Assembly: GCF_046736075.1 (NCBI RefSeq)
Contig: NZ_CP177163.1
Location: forward strand, 1,054,001-1,118,000
Direction of reading: 5' to 3'
DNA from: Stenotrophomonas sp046736075
GTDB taxonomy: Bacteria > Pseudomonadota > Gammaproteobacteria > Xanthomonadales > Xanthomonadaceae
DNA: 64,000 nt
Shown here: positions 39,289 through 47,138 of the stretch, one piece after another
Position numbering within the stretch: position 1 is the stretch's first letter
How the letters are laid out: every line of letters begins with the position of its first letter
The notes under the pieces: generated by a model
What the model saw: only the letters and a program-made list of their open reading frames with translations
Database searches by the model: none
What the model was told of the DNA's origin: nothing
Program-made: the position numbers and the translations under genes

Positions 39289-39395
39289 GGGTCGGTGCGG
39301 ATGGGGTGGCGGGACACGCCGTGAATCCATCCCTGGAGGCTCGTGGGCGCCATCCTTGGCGCCCAACGGTCCCGCCACCCCATCCGCACCGACCC
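39289..39395 (+). repeat. nested-stem repeat, copy A (plus orientation)
   Basis: A perfect 27-bp inverted repeat (39289..39315 and 39369..39395) encloses the conserved strand CACGCCGTGAATCCATCC, then TGGAGGCTCG. After that comes an inner hairpin TGGGCGCCA-4 nt-TGGCGCCCA at 39344..39365. Short GTCAAC repeats precede it at about 39247..39263. It lies 64 bp after trhA. A terminator role is possible but there is no T-run. Confidence 0.9.
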
Positions 39396-39523
39396 CCGAC
39401 AGTTCAGCGGCGCCCATAGCAGAGCAGTGAAGCGGCCCAGGGTAGCCAGAGCACGACAGCTCTGAGACCCGCACCGACATTCACGATTCCAGCGCAGCCA
39501 CGCCTGCGTTGGCTCTTTGCCTT

Positions 39524-39613
39524 TGAACTTCGCCAGCGCACCCGCGCCACGCCAATCAACCCCTCCCCGACAAGGGCCGTTGCCGTTGCTTTGGCCCTTC
39601 AGCCTTTGCCCTT
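39524..39613. repeat. repeat unit lacking its hairpin (90 bp)
   Basis: This unit begins GAACTTCGCCAGCGCACCCG like the 198-bp units that follow but jumps straight to CGCCACGCC, the sequence after the right outer stem. The missing 108 bp are the nested-stem element plus 11 bp of lead-in. CACCCG occurs at both ends of the missing segment in intact copies, so slippage across the hairpin explains it. Confidence 0.85.
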
Positions 39614-39645
39614 GAACTTCGCCAGCGCACCCGGGATCTGTCAGC

Positions 39646-39750
39646 GCGTGGTGCGGGTGGGCTTAGGGGACCGTTGGGCGCCAGGGATGGCGCCCACGAG
39701 CCTCCACGGATGGATTCACGCCGTGTCCCGTAAACCCACCCGCGCCACGC
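39646..39750 (-). repeat. nested-stem repeat, copy B
   Basis: 26-bp outer stem (39646..39671 with 39725..39750, three mismatches, one of them G-T). The inner hairpin TGGGCGCCA-GGGA-TGGCGCCCA is at 39675..39696. Confidence 0.9.
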
Positions 39751-39843
39751 CAATCACCCCCTCCCCGACAAAGACCGTTGCCGTTGCTTTGGCCCTTTAG
39801 CCTTTGCCCTTGAACTTCGTCGGCGCACCCGGCATCTGTCAGG

Positions 39844-39948
39844 GCGTGGCGCGGGTGGGTTTACGGGACCGTTGGGCGCCAGGGATGGCGCCCACGAGCC
39901 TCCACGGATGGATTCACGCCGTGTCCCGTAAACCCACCCGCGCCACGC
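39844..39948 (-). repeat. nested-stem repeat, copy C
   Basis: Perfect 26-bp outer stem (39844..39869 with 39923..39948) and the same inner hairpin at 39873..39894. Confidence 0.9.
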
Positions 39949-40042
39949 CAATCACCCCCTCCCCGACAAAGGCCGTTGCCGTTGCTTTGGCCCTTTAGGC
40001 TTTTGCCCTTGAACTTCGCCAGCGCACCCGGGATCTGTCAGG

Positions 40043-40147
40043 GCGTGGTGCGGGTGGATTTACGGGACCGTTGGGCGCCAGGGATGGCGCCCACGAGCCT
40101 CTACGGACGGATTCACGCCGTGTCCCGTAAACCCACCCGCGCCACGC
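40043..40147 (-). repeat. nested-stem repeat, copy D
   Basis: 26-bp outer stem starting at 40043 and ending at 40147 with two mismatches, same inner hairpin; small changes (CTCTACGGACGG) lie in the conserved strand. Confidence 0.9.
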
Positions 40148-40240
40148 CAATCAACCCCTCCCCGACAAAGGCCGTTGCCGTTGCTTTGGCCCTTCAGCCT
40201 TCGCCCTTGAACTTCGCCGGCGCACCCGGGATCTGTCAGG

Positions 40241-40345
40241 GCGTGGTGCGGGTGGGTTTACGGGACCGTTGGGCGCCAGGGATGGCGCCCACGAGCCTCC
40301 ACGGACGGATTCACGGCGTGTCCCGTAAACCCACCCGCGCCACGC
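40241..40345 (-). repeat. nested-stem repeat, copy E
   Basis: 26-bp outer stem (40241..40266 with 40320..40345, one G-T mismatch), same inner hairpin. About 25 bp further on, four GGCTGT hexamers (40371..40394) lead into the asmA-like gene's upstream region. Confidence 0.9.
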
Positions 40346-40493
40346 CACTCCGCCCACTCTCAGACAAAGGCTGTGGCTGTGGCTGTGGCTGTTGCTGTTG
40401 CAGTCGCAACTGCAGTTGCAGCGGCCTGCGCATTCCCACCCTGACACCATCCTTACCAATGCTTCGCGTTGCCTGCACGATGAACAGGCAAGG

Positions 40494-42479
40494 ATGGAAC
40501 GCGTGAATACCGTTGACTCCCCTGCTCCGTCTCCCGCCGCGCGCCGTTGGCGCTGGCGCCGTCCTGGCAAACGCGGGCAGCGCTGGCTGGCGATCCTCCT
40601 GTTCCTGTTCGCCGCGCTGCTCATCCTCATCGCACTGTGGGACTGGAACTGGTTCAAAGGCCCGGTCGAACGCGCGGTGCAGGCCAAGACCGGCCGTGCG
40701 TTCCATATCAATGGCGACCTCGACGTCGACCTCGGCCGCACCACCGTCATCCGCGGCGACCGCCTCACCTTCGCCAATGCCGAGTGGGCGAAGACCCCGC
40801 AGATGGCCACCGCCGACCGCGCCGAGATCGCCGTCCGCGTCTGGCCGCTCCTGCGCGGGCAGGTACGCATTCCCGAAGTGCGCCTGACCCGGCCCGACCT
40901 GCTGCTGGAAACCGGGCCCGGCAAAGACACCCCCGGCAACTGGGATTTTCTCGGCCCGTCCACCGGCAACCCGCCGCAACTGCAGCGGCTGCTGATTGAT
41001 GACGGCCGCCTGCAGTTCCTCGACGCGGCCGGCCGCACCGATGTCCTGGTCGCGCTCAACAGCGGCAAACCACGCAGCCAGGACAGCGCGCCGCCCCTGC
41101 TGGTGAAGGGCAAGGGCCGCTGGAAGGGCAACCCGTTCTCGCTCGACGGCAACACCGAATCACCGCTCGAGCTGACCAACAGCGCCCACCCCTTCCGCAT
41201 CCATCTGGATGGCCGCGCCGGCGGCACCCACGCCATCGCCAGCGGCACGCTGACCAATCCGTTCGCACTGCGCACCTTCGACCTCGAACTCATGCTCAGT
41301 GGCCAGGACATGGAAGACCTGTACCCGCTGATCGGCCTGGCCATTCCGTCCACCCCGCCGTACCGGCTCAAGGGGCGGCTCAAGCGCAACAACGATACCT
41401 GGCGCTACGAGAACTTCACCGGCACGGCCGGCGACAGCGACCTCGGCGGCACCGCGCAGATCGAGGTGGGCGGAGAACGTCCGTTCCTGAAAGCCGACCT
41501 GGTCTCCAAGCGGCTGGATTTCGATGATCTCGCCGGCTTCATCGGCGCGCCGCCGAAAACCGGTGCAGGCGAATCGGCCAACGCCGAGCAGAAGGCCAAG
41601 GCGGCCGCGCTGGCCGTGCGTGCCAAAGTGCTGCCCGACACCCCCTACAACCTGACCAAACTGCGTGCGATGGATGCCGACGTGCGCTGGAAGGCGCAGC
41701 GCATCAACTCGCCCGTGCTGCCCCTGGACGACATGGACGCGCACCTCAAGCTGGATGCCGGCCTGCTGCGGCTGGAACCGCTGAACTTCGGCGTTGCCGG
41801 CGGCGACATCCGCAGCACCATCCGCCTGGACGCGCGCAAGGACACCATCGCCACCCGCCTGCAGGCCACCATCCGCAAGGTCCAGCTCGGCCGCCTGTTC
41901 CCCGACGCCAAGCTTGCCGAACAGGCATCCGGCGGCATCAGCGGCAACGTCGACCTGGCGGGCACCGGCAACTCGGTGGCCGCGATGCTCGGCAGTTCGG
42001 ATGGCAACGTGGGCGTGGCCATCGGCCGCGGCCATGTCGGCAACCTCATCATGGAACTGGCCGGGCTGGACGTGGCCGAGTCGCTGAAGTTCCTGTTCAC
42101 CGGCGACAAACAGATCCCACTGCGCTGCGGCTTCGGCGATTTCAGCGTCGGCAATGGCGTGATGCGCTCGCGTGCGCTGGCCCTGGATACTACCGACACC
42201 CTGATCGTCGGCGAAGGCACGGTCGATCTGAAGCAGGAACAACTGGACCTGCTGCTGCGCCCGCGGCCCAAGGACATCAGCATCCTGGCGCTGCGTTCAC
42301 CGCTGCGCATCGGCGGCACCTTCAAGGATCCCTCGTTCCGCCCCGACTTCAAGGCGCTGGGCCTGCGTGGCGCGATCGCCCTGACGCTGGGCAGCATCAC
42401 GCCGCCTGCCGCGCTGCTGGCGACGATCGAGACCGGCCCGGGCAAGGACAGCGACTGCGGTGGGCATTACGCCAAGTGA
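40494..42479 (+). CDS. AsmA family protein
   Basis: About 661 residues. It has a basic N-terminus, one membrane helix (WLAILLFLFAALLILIALWDW), then a long beta-rich domain with the AsmA start WFKGPVERAVQAKTGRAFHI and the C-terminal repeats VGEGTVDLKQEQLDLLLRPR and LRIGGTFKDPSFRPDF. AsmA/TamB-like proteins are anchored in the inner membrane, span the periplasm and are linked to lipid transport or outer-membrane assembly. GTG at 40503 has a better placed AAGGA than ATG at 40494, so translation may begin there. Confidence 0.9.
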   Translation: MERVNTVDSPAPSPAARRWRWRRPGKRGQRWLAILLFLFAALLILIALWDWNWFKGPVERAVQAKTGRAFHINGDLDVDLGRTTVIRGDRLTFANAEWAKTPQMATADRAEIAVRVWPLLRGQVRIPEVRLTRPDLLLETGPGKDTPGNWDFLGPSTGNPPQLQRLLIDDGRLQFLDAAGRTDVLVALNSGKPRSQDSAPPLLVKGKGRWKGNPFSLDGNTESPLELTNSAHPFRIHLDGRAGGTHAIASGTLTNPFALRTFDLELMLSGQDMEDLYPLIGLAIPSTPPYRLKGRLKRNNDTWRYENFTGTAGDSDLGGTAQIEVGGERPFLKADLVSKRLDFDDLAGFIGAPPKTGAGESANAEQKAKAAALAVRAKVLPDTPYNLTKLRAMDADVRWKAQRINSPVLPLDDMDAHLKLDAGLLRLEPLNFGVAGGDIRSTIRLDARKDTIATRLQATIRKVQLGRLFPDAKLAEQASGGISGNVDLAGTGNSVAAMLGSSDGNVGVAIGRGHVGNLIMELAGLDVAESLKFLFTGDKQIPLRCGFGDFSVGNGVMRSRALALDTTDTLIVGEGTVDLKQEQLDLLLRPRPKDISILALRSPLRIGGTFKDPSFRPDFKALGLRGAIALTLGSITPPAALLATIETGPGKDSDCGGHYAK

Positions 42480-42541
42480 CGCTGGCCGGCGGGAGTACCG
42501 GCCAACGGTCGGTACCCACCGGGGCAGTGCGGCCCGGGGCT

Positions 42542-42973
42542 TCAGCCGGCGACGATGTACTGCTGCAGCTGGTCCAGTTTCTGCGCCTGCTCGTCGATCA
42601 CCGACTTGACCAGATCGCCGATCGAGATCACGCCGAGCACGCCGCTGCCGTCCACCACCGGCAGGTGCCGGATGCGGTAGTCGGTGACCAGCTGCAGGCA
42701 GTGTTCGACCTGCTCGGCGGGGGCCACCGTGACCACCTTGGCGGTCATGATCTCGCTGACCGGGGTGGTGCGCGACGAGCGCTCATGCAGCACGATTTTG
42801 CGCGCGTAATCGCGCTCGGACAGGATGCCGACCAGCCGTCGACCCTCCATCACCAGCACCGCGCCGATGCCCTTCTCGGCCATCAGGCGGATCGCGTCGA
42901 TCACCGCCGTATCCGGGGCAACCGCGAAAACCTCAGGGGACTTGCCTTCCAACAGCTGTCGAACCGTGGTCAT
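42542..42973 (-). CDS. CBS-domain pair protein
   Basis: 143 residues made of two CBS repeats: VFAVAPDTAVIDAIRLMAEKGI to LVGILSERDYARK, and VVTVAPAEQVEHCLQLV to VLGVISIGDLVKSVI. Such stand-alone pairs bind adenine nucleotides and act as energy sensors on partner proteins. The 5' end overlaps the 3' end of the upstream glycosyltransferase by 41 bp, so they are cotranscribed. The target is unknown. Confidence 0.9.
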   Translation of the reverse strand: MTTVRQLLEGKSPEVFAVAPDTAVIDAIRLMAEKGIGAVLVMEGRRLVGILSERDYARKIVLHERSSRTTPVSEIMTAKVVTVAPAEQVEHCLQLVTDYRIRHLPVVDGSGVLGVISIGDLVKSVIDEQAQKLDQLQQYIVAG

Positions 42974-43952
42974 GGCCTTGCTCTCCACCGAAGGGATGCG
43001 CTGCCGAGTCTGCCACGATCGGCGCCTGCCAGGTGTCAACCAGGTACAGCGGCCGCTGCTTGGACTCCTCGTAGAGCCGCCCCAGGTACTCGCCGATCAG
43101 CCCCAGCGCGATCAGCTGGATGCCGCCAAGGAACAGGATCACCGCCATCATGGTCGGCCAGCCAGCCACGCGGTCGCCATACAGCGCCGCCTTGACCACC
43201 ACCACCAGCGCGAACAGGAAAGCCGCGCTCGCCGCCGCCAGGCCCAGGTAGGTGGTCACCCGCAACGGCGCGGTGGAGAAACCGGTGATGCCCTCCAGCG
43301 CGAAGTTCCACAACCGCCACAGGCCGAACTTGCTGTCGCCCACCAGCCGCGCGTGGCGGTGGTACGGCACTGCCTTGCGGCGGAAGCCGACCCAGCCGAA
43401 CAGGCCCTTCATGAACCGGTGGCGCTCACGCAGCTGCCCCAGCGCCTGCAGCGCACGAGGCGACAGCAGCCGGAAGTCGCCGGTATCGGCCGGAATCGGC
43501 GTCTTGGACAGCCGGCCGATCACCCGGTAGAACGCCGCGGCGGTCCCGCGCTTGATCCAGCCTTCGCCTTCACGGGCCAGCCGGGTGCCATAGATGTTGT
43601 CGTAGCCCTGCCGCCACAGCGCGACGAACGTCGGGATCAGCTCCGGCGGATCCTGGCCGTCGGCGTCGAGGATCATCACCGCGCCGCCGTCCACGAAGTC
43701 CAGCCCGGCGGTCAACGCGGCCTCCTTGCCGAAGTTGCGCGACAGCCGCAGCACACCGACCCGCGCGTCCTGCGCGGCCAGCCCCTGCATCACCGCCCAG
43801 GTCGCATCCTGGCTGCCGTCATCCACATACAGGATGCGCCCGTCGATGCCATCCAGCGCATCGAGCACGGCGCACAGGCGCGGGTGCAGCAGCGGCAGCG
43901 CCTGTGCTTCATCGTGCGCGGCAATGACAAGGGTAAGGCGATCGGCGGACAT
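42933..43952 (-). CDS. GT2 glycosyltransferase, GtrB/DPM1-like
   Basis: 339 residues starting MSADRLTLVIAAHDEAQA at 43952. The GT-A catalytic domain has YVDDGSQDATW, NFGKEAALTAGLDF and the metal motif MILDADGQDPPEL, then DTGDFRLLSPRAL. Two C-terminal membrane helices (TYLGLAAASAAFLFALVVVV and MMAVILFLGGIQLIALGLIG) anchor it in the inner membrane. It likely moves a sugar from UDP- or GDP-sugar onto polyprenyl phosphate, for O-antigen or lipid A decoration. No flippase gene is adjacent. Confidence 0.9.
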   Translation of the reverse strand: MSADRLTLVIAAHDEAQALPLLHPRLCAVLDALDGIDGRILYVDDGSQDATWAVMQGLAAQDARVGVLRLSRNFGKEAALTAGLDFVDGGAVMILDADGQDPPELIPTFVALWRQGYDNIYGTRLAREGEGWIKRGTAAAFYRVIGRLSKTPIPADTGDFRLLSPRALQALGQLRERHRFMKGLFGWVGFRRKAVPYHRHARLVGDSKFGLWRLWNFALEGITGFSTAPLRVTTYLGLAAASAAFLFALVVVVKAALYGDRVAGWPTMMAVILFLGGIQLIALGLIGEYLGRLYEESKQRPLYLVDTWQAPIVADSAAHPFGGEQGHDHGSTAVGRQVP

Positions 43953-43990
43953 GGCCGCGATTGTACGGGGCCGCCCGTCTGCGCGGACCG

Positions 43991-44743
43991 TCACGGTTCC
44001 TCGGCAAGATAGCCCTGCCCGCCCAGCTGGCGTGCCTGGCGCTGGATCCAGGCGGCGCGCCGCTGCACGTAGGGACCGGGGCGGGCCGCGTTGTAGCGCC
44101 GGGGGGCCGGCAGCACCGCCGCCAGGCGTGCGCTCTCGGCCGGGCTCAAGCGGGCGGCGTCCTTGTTCCAGAACTGGCGCGATGCCGCCTGCGCACCGTA
44201 GATGCCATCACCGAACTCGGCGATGTTGGCGTACATCTCCAGGATCCGCGATTTCGGCCAGAGCGCTTCGATCAGCAGCGTGTACCAGACCTCCAGGCCC
44301 TTGCGTACCCAACTGCGCCCCTGCCACAGGAACAGGTTCTTGGCCACCTGCTGGCTGATCGTGCTCGCCCCGCGCAGCCGCCCGCCACGGGCGTTGTGAT
44401 CGCGTGCCTTCTCGATCGCCTGCAGGTCGAAGCCGTTGTGGTCGGGGAAACGCTGGTCTTCGGCGGCCACCAGCGAGATCGGCAGGCTCGGCGCCATCTG
44501 GTCCAGGTCGCGCCACTGGTAGTGCAGGCGGTAGTCCCAGTCACGCTCAGCCAATGCCCCGCCGTAGCGCCACATCATCACCGTCGACACCGGCGGGTCC
44601 AGGAAGCGCAGCAGCACCACCTGCACCACGGTGATGGCGACGAACAGGACCGGCAGCCAGAGCAGGCGCTTCCAGCGCCAACGGCGCGCGCGCGGTGGGT
44701 CCAGGCCCGGGTCGGCCTTGTGGTTGCTGCGCTCTGCCCCCAT
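43991..44743 (-). CDS. mtgA: monofunctional biosynthetic peptidoglycan transglycosylase
   Basis: GT51 glycosyltransferase polymerising lipid II into glycan strands, 250 residues. A cytoplasmic basic tail precedes one membrane helix (LLWLPVLFVAITVVQVVLL). Catalytic motifs are LVAAEDQRFPDHNGFD, with the essential Glu, and RGASTISQQVAKNLFLW; later come RKGLEVWYTLLIEALWPK and RILEMYANIAEFG. It starts at 44743, divergent from hslO and 38 bp upstream of the glycosyltransferase gene. Confidence 0.95.
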   Translation of the reverse strand: MGAERSNHKADPGLDPPRARRWRWKRLLWLPVLFVAITVVQVVLLRFLDPPVSTVMMWRYGGALAERDWDYRLHYQWRDLDQMAPSLPISLVAAEDQRFPDHNGFDLQAIEKARDHNARGGRLRGASTISQQVAKNLFLWQGRSWVRKGLEVWYTLLIEALWPKSRILEMYANIAEFGDGIYGAQAASRQFWNKDAARLSPAESARLAAVLPAPRRYNAARPGPYVQRRAAWIQRQARQLGGQGYLAEEP

Positions 44744-44822
44744 TAGTGGTGCATCCTCTGCTTGCACGGTTGTCGGCGCATTATCCGGCAACTGCCCCTC
44801 CTTTCGCGCAGCCTTCGAACCG

Positions 44823-45719
44823 ATGACCCACACCTCCGACACCCTGACCCGTTTCCTGCTTCCCGATGCCGGCGTGCGTGGCGTCCACGTCAATCTCCAG
44901 GCGTCCTGGCAGGACATCCTCGCCCCGTCCAGCTATCCGGCCAACGCCACCGAACTGCTCGGCCAGGCCAGCGTCGCCTCGGCGCTGTTCACCGGCCACA
45001 CCAAGGTCGACGGGCGCCTGTCGATCCAGCTGCGCAGCACCACCGCGATGCGCACCCTGTTCGCCGAATGCACCGCGGCGGGCACCCTGCGCGGCATCGT
45101 GCAGCTGGCCGATGGCGGTGGCGACGCGCCGCGCGACCTGACCGCCCTGGGCGATGACGCCCTGCTGGCCATCACCATCGAGAACCCGGGCCTGGACCCG
45201 CGCGAACCGCAGCGCTACCAGAGCCTGGTCGGCCTGACCGCGCCCAGCCTGGACGAGGCCTTCGAGGACTATTTCCGCCAGTCCGAGCAGCTGCCCACGC
45301 GCCTGCTGCTGGCCGCCGATGGCGATCGCGCCGCCGGCCTGCTGCTGCAGAAGCTGCCCGGCGACCAGGGCGACGACGATGGCTGGGCACGCGCCAGCGC
45401 GCTGTTTGAGACCCTGGGCAAGCAGGAACTGCTGGAGGTGGCCGCCGAAGACCTGGTGCATCGCCTGTTCCACGAAGAAGCCCCGGAACTGCTGGGCCAG
45501 CGCCCCCTGCGGTTTGACTGTTCGTGCTCGCGTGAACGGGTGCAGGGCATGCTGACCTCGCTGGGCGAGACCGAAGCCCGCGCGGCGGCCGAGCCCACCG
45601 GCGCCGTTGAGATCCGATGCGAATTTTGTGGACGGGAATATCACTTTCCGTTGACGGAATTGGACATACTGTTCAGCGAGCCGACTGCCACCTCGCCGGC
45701 ACCTGAACGTCTTCAGTAA
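44823..45719 (+). CDS. hslO: Hsp33 redox-regulated chaperonin
   Basis: 298 residues. Hsp33 is an oxidation-activated holdase whose C-terminal cysteines hold zinc when reduced. The pattern is present: FDCSCSRERV (CxC) and IRCEFCGREYHF (CxxC). Other family stretches are VHVNLQASWQDIL, LFTGHTKVDGRLSIQL and YFRQSEQLPTRLLLA. It starts at 44823, 79 bp from the divergent mtgA start. Confidence 0.96.
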   Translation: MTHTSDTLTRFLLPDAGVRGVHVNLQASWQDILAPSSYPANATELLGQASVASALFTGHTKVDGRLSIQLRSTTAMRTLFAECTAAGTLRGIVQLADGGGDAPRDLTALGDDALLAITIENPGLDPREPQRYQSLVGLTAPSLDEAFEDYFRQSEQLPTRLLLAADGDRAAGLLLQKLPGDQGDDDGWARASALFETLGKQELLEVAAEDLVHRLFHEEAPELLGQRPLRFDCSCSRERVQGMLTSLGETEARAAAEPTGAVEIRCEFCGREYHFPLTELDILFSEPTATSPAPERLQ

Positions 45720-45755
45720 TCGACGTACGAGTTTTGTTCTGGGGAGAACCAAGAC

Positions 45756-45784
45756 TTGTTAAGAAATCATAAACGCCCTAGGAT
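45756..45784 (+). promoter_or_regulatory. sigma70-type promoter of the gene at 45839
   Basis: TTGTTA and TAGGAT with a 17-bp spacer. A small hairpin with a TTCG loop (CCCGC-TTCG-GCGGG, 45791..45804) falls in the predicted 5' leader; no T-run follows. Confidence 0.6.
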
Positions 45785-45838
45785 CGGTATCCCGCTTCGG
45801 CGGGAACTTGTGTTCATTGCCGCTGTCTGAGAATTCCC

Positions 45839-46696
45839 ATGCGTGCCCTTCTGCGTCTACCGCTGGCCCTGATGATCGCCCTCACCGCGATCCCGGGCGC
45901 CTATGCGCAGTCCAAAGGCAAGCAGGACGGCACCGTGCTGCCGATCTGGAACAAGGGCAGCGGCAAGGTCGAGGCCCTGCTGTACCTGGAACCGACCGGG
46001 GAACAGACCGCGGGTGCCCGCTGGCACTTCGGCCGCAGTTCGCTGGACGCCGCCTTCGGCCTGTCCTCGGGCGATTCGCTGGGCCTGCTGTGCAACAGCA
46101 GCCGCGGCACCAGCATCAGCGGGCTGGCCAGTCACTGCATGCTCGCCAGCCTGGGCGACGATGACGACGCCACGCTGTCGCGCCGGGTGACCGGCACCGC
46201 CGCATTCAACCGTCCCGGTGGCCGCCTCGGCATCACCGCCGGCAGCGGCCGCGACACCCTGCCGGCCTGGCTGGCCGGGCCGAACAAGTCCCCGGCGATG
46301 CGCGCCGAACAGAACGACCTGACCGTATTCGGCCAGAAGAACATCGGCCGCGAAGGGTTCGTGTCCATTGGCGGCACCTATGCCAAAGCGCGCCTGGTGC
46401 CGTTGTCCGATATGTCCCCGGCCCTGGTGGACCGCTGGGACAGCAAGAGCCTCACCATCGGTGCGGGCTACGGCAATTTCAGCGGGAACATCATCGGCCG
46501 CGTGGTCGATGTCCCCGGCCAGCCCGGCAAGTGGGAAGGGCTGGGCGTCGGCCTGACCTGGCGCACGCCGTGGAGCGGCCAGCTGACCGTCGGTGCCGAA
46601 AACGTCATTACCCGCGGCAAGAACCCCTTCGCGCCGCGCAACGAGAGCACCGAAGAGGGCACCGTGCCCTACGTGCGCTACGAACAGGATCTCTGA
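45839..46696 (+). CDS. exported protein of unknown function, possibly beta-barrel
   Basis: 285 residues with a signal peptide (ALMIALTAIPGAYAQ). The rest is Gly-rich with alternating strands such as VEALLYLEPTGEQTAGARWHF, KSLTIGAGYGNFSGNIIGRVV and WEGLGVGLTWRTPWSGQLTVG (the last shown to its core). The closing PYVRYEQDL ends in Leu rather than the usual barrel Phe. This would suit an outer-membrane or surface protein, but I do not recognise the family. It has its own promoter and a clear terminator. Confidence 0.8.
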   Translation: MRALLRLPLALMIALTAIPGAYAQSKGKQDGTVLPIWNKGSGKVEALLYLEPTGEQTAGARWHFGRSSLDAAFGLSSGDSLGLLCNSSRGTSISGLASHCMLASLGDDDDATLSRRVTGTAAFNRPGGRLGITAGSGRDTLPAWLAGPNKSPAMRAEQNDLTVFGQKNIGREGFVSIGGTYAKARLVPLSDMSPALVDRWDSKSLTIGAGYGNFSGNIIGRVVDVPGQPGKWEGLGVGLTWRTPWSGQLTVGAENVITRGKNPFAPRNESTEEGTVPYVRYEQDL

Positions 46697-46724
46697 TTCC
46701 GTCGGATGGCGGCATCGCCCAACA

Positions 46725-46752
46725 AAAAACGCGCTCTTCAGCGCGTTTTTTT
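46725..46752. terminator. bidirectional rho-independent terminator
   Basis: AAAAAACGCGC, TCTTCA loop region, GCGCGTTTTTTT. The stem has T-runs on both strands; it ends the gene at 45839. Confidence 0.93.
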
Positions 46753-47138
46753 GTGCCTGCGCCTCCTGCCCGGCGCCCCGTCGGGCCTGCCCGGCGAGCG
46801 GGCGGACGCAGCGCGATGGGAGACGTTCGCATTCATGCCATATCCCATCTGAACTGAATAGGAACATTGATACATTCGGTGACAAATTTGTCGCCCAATT
46901 TTCATCACACAGCCTTAATGATTGGGACCAGAATTGCGATCTGTCTCACCAAGCCATTGTTTTAACTGAAACTTTTCAAACTTCACGCAGTTCACATCAT
47001 TTGTTAACGCGACTTTAATTCTTTGGAATCCGCAGTTACTATCGAGTCAGCCTCGTGGTCTTTGAAGCGCACTTTCGCTTCGCCACAGGCAGACACCCCA
47101 GTGATGTACCCAAGATTCCCCTTGGAGAGAGAGAGCAA
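46753..47138 (+). promoter_or_regulatory. AT-rich control region of the TonB receptor gene
   Basis: This 386-bp gap is much more AT-rich than its surroundings. It holds a perfect 12-bp palindrome GACAAATTTGTC at 46881..46892. A candidate promoter lies at 47001..47029 (TTGTTA, 17 bp, TGGAAT), giving a leader of about 100 nt. The Shine-Dalgarno is a strong GGAGAGAGAGAG run just before the ATG. I see no gene in it. Confidence 0.6.

Larger units (their letters stand above)
39614..40380. repeat. tandem array of four ~198-bp units with nested-stem elements
   Basis: Units start at 39614, 39812, 40011 and 40209 (GAACTTCG...), a period of 198-199 bp. Each unit holds one nested-stem element in minus orientation plus a spacer with CCGTTG/CTTTGG-type short repeats. 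Copies are nearly identical, which points to recent amplification. Open frames of about 65 codons repeat with the period and are not genes. Confidence 0.93.

Noticed and set aside
39289..40380. Replication origin or iteron cluster
   Set aside because: The repeats are long nested hairpins between trhA and an AsmA gene with no replication protein or DnaA boxes nearby, and the same element occurs again at 54893..55509.
39591..40506. Repeated open frames of about 65-176 codons in the 198-bp array
   Set aside because: They recur with the repeat period, run through hairpins on both strands, and have no start signal or protein family.
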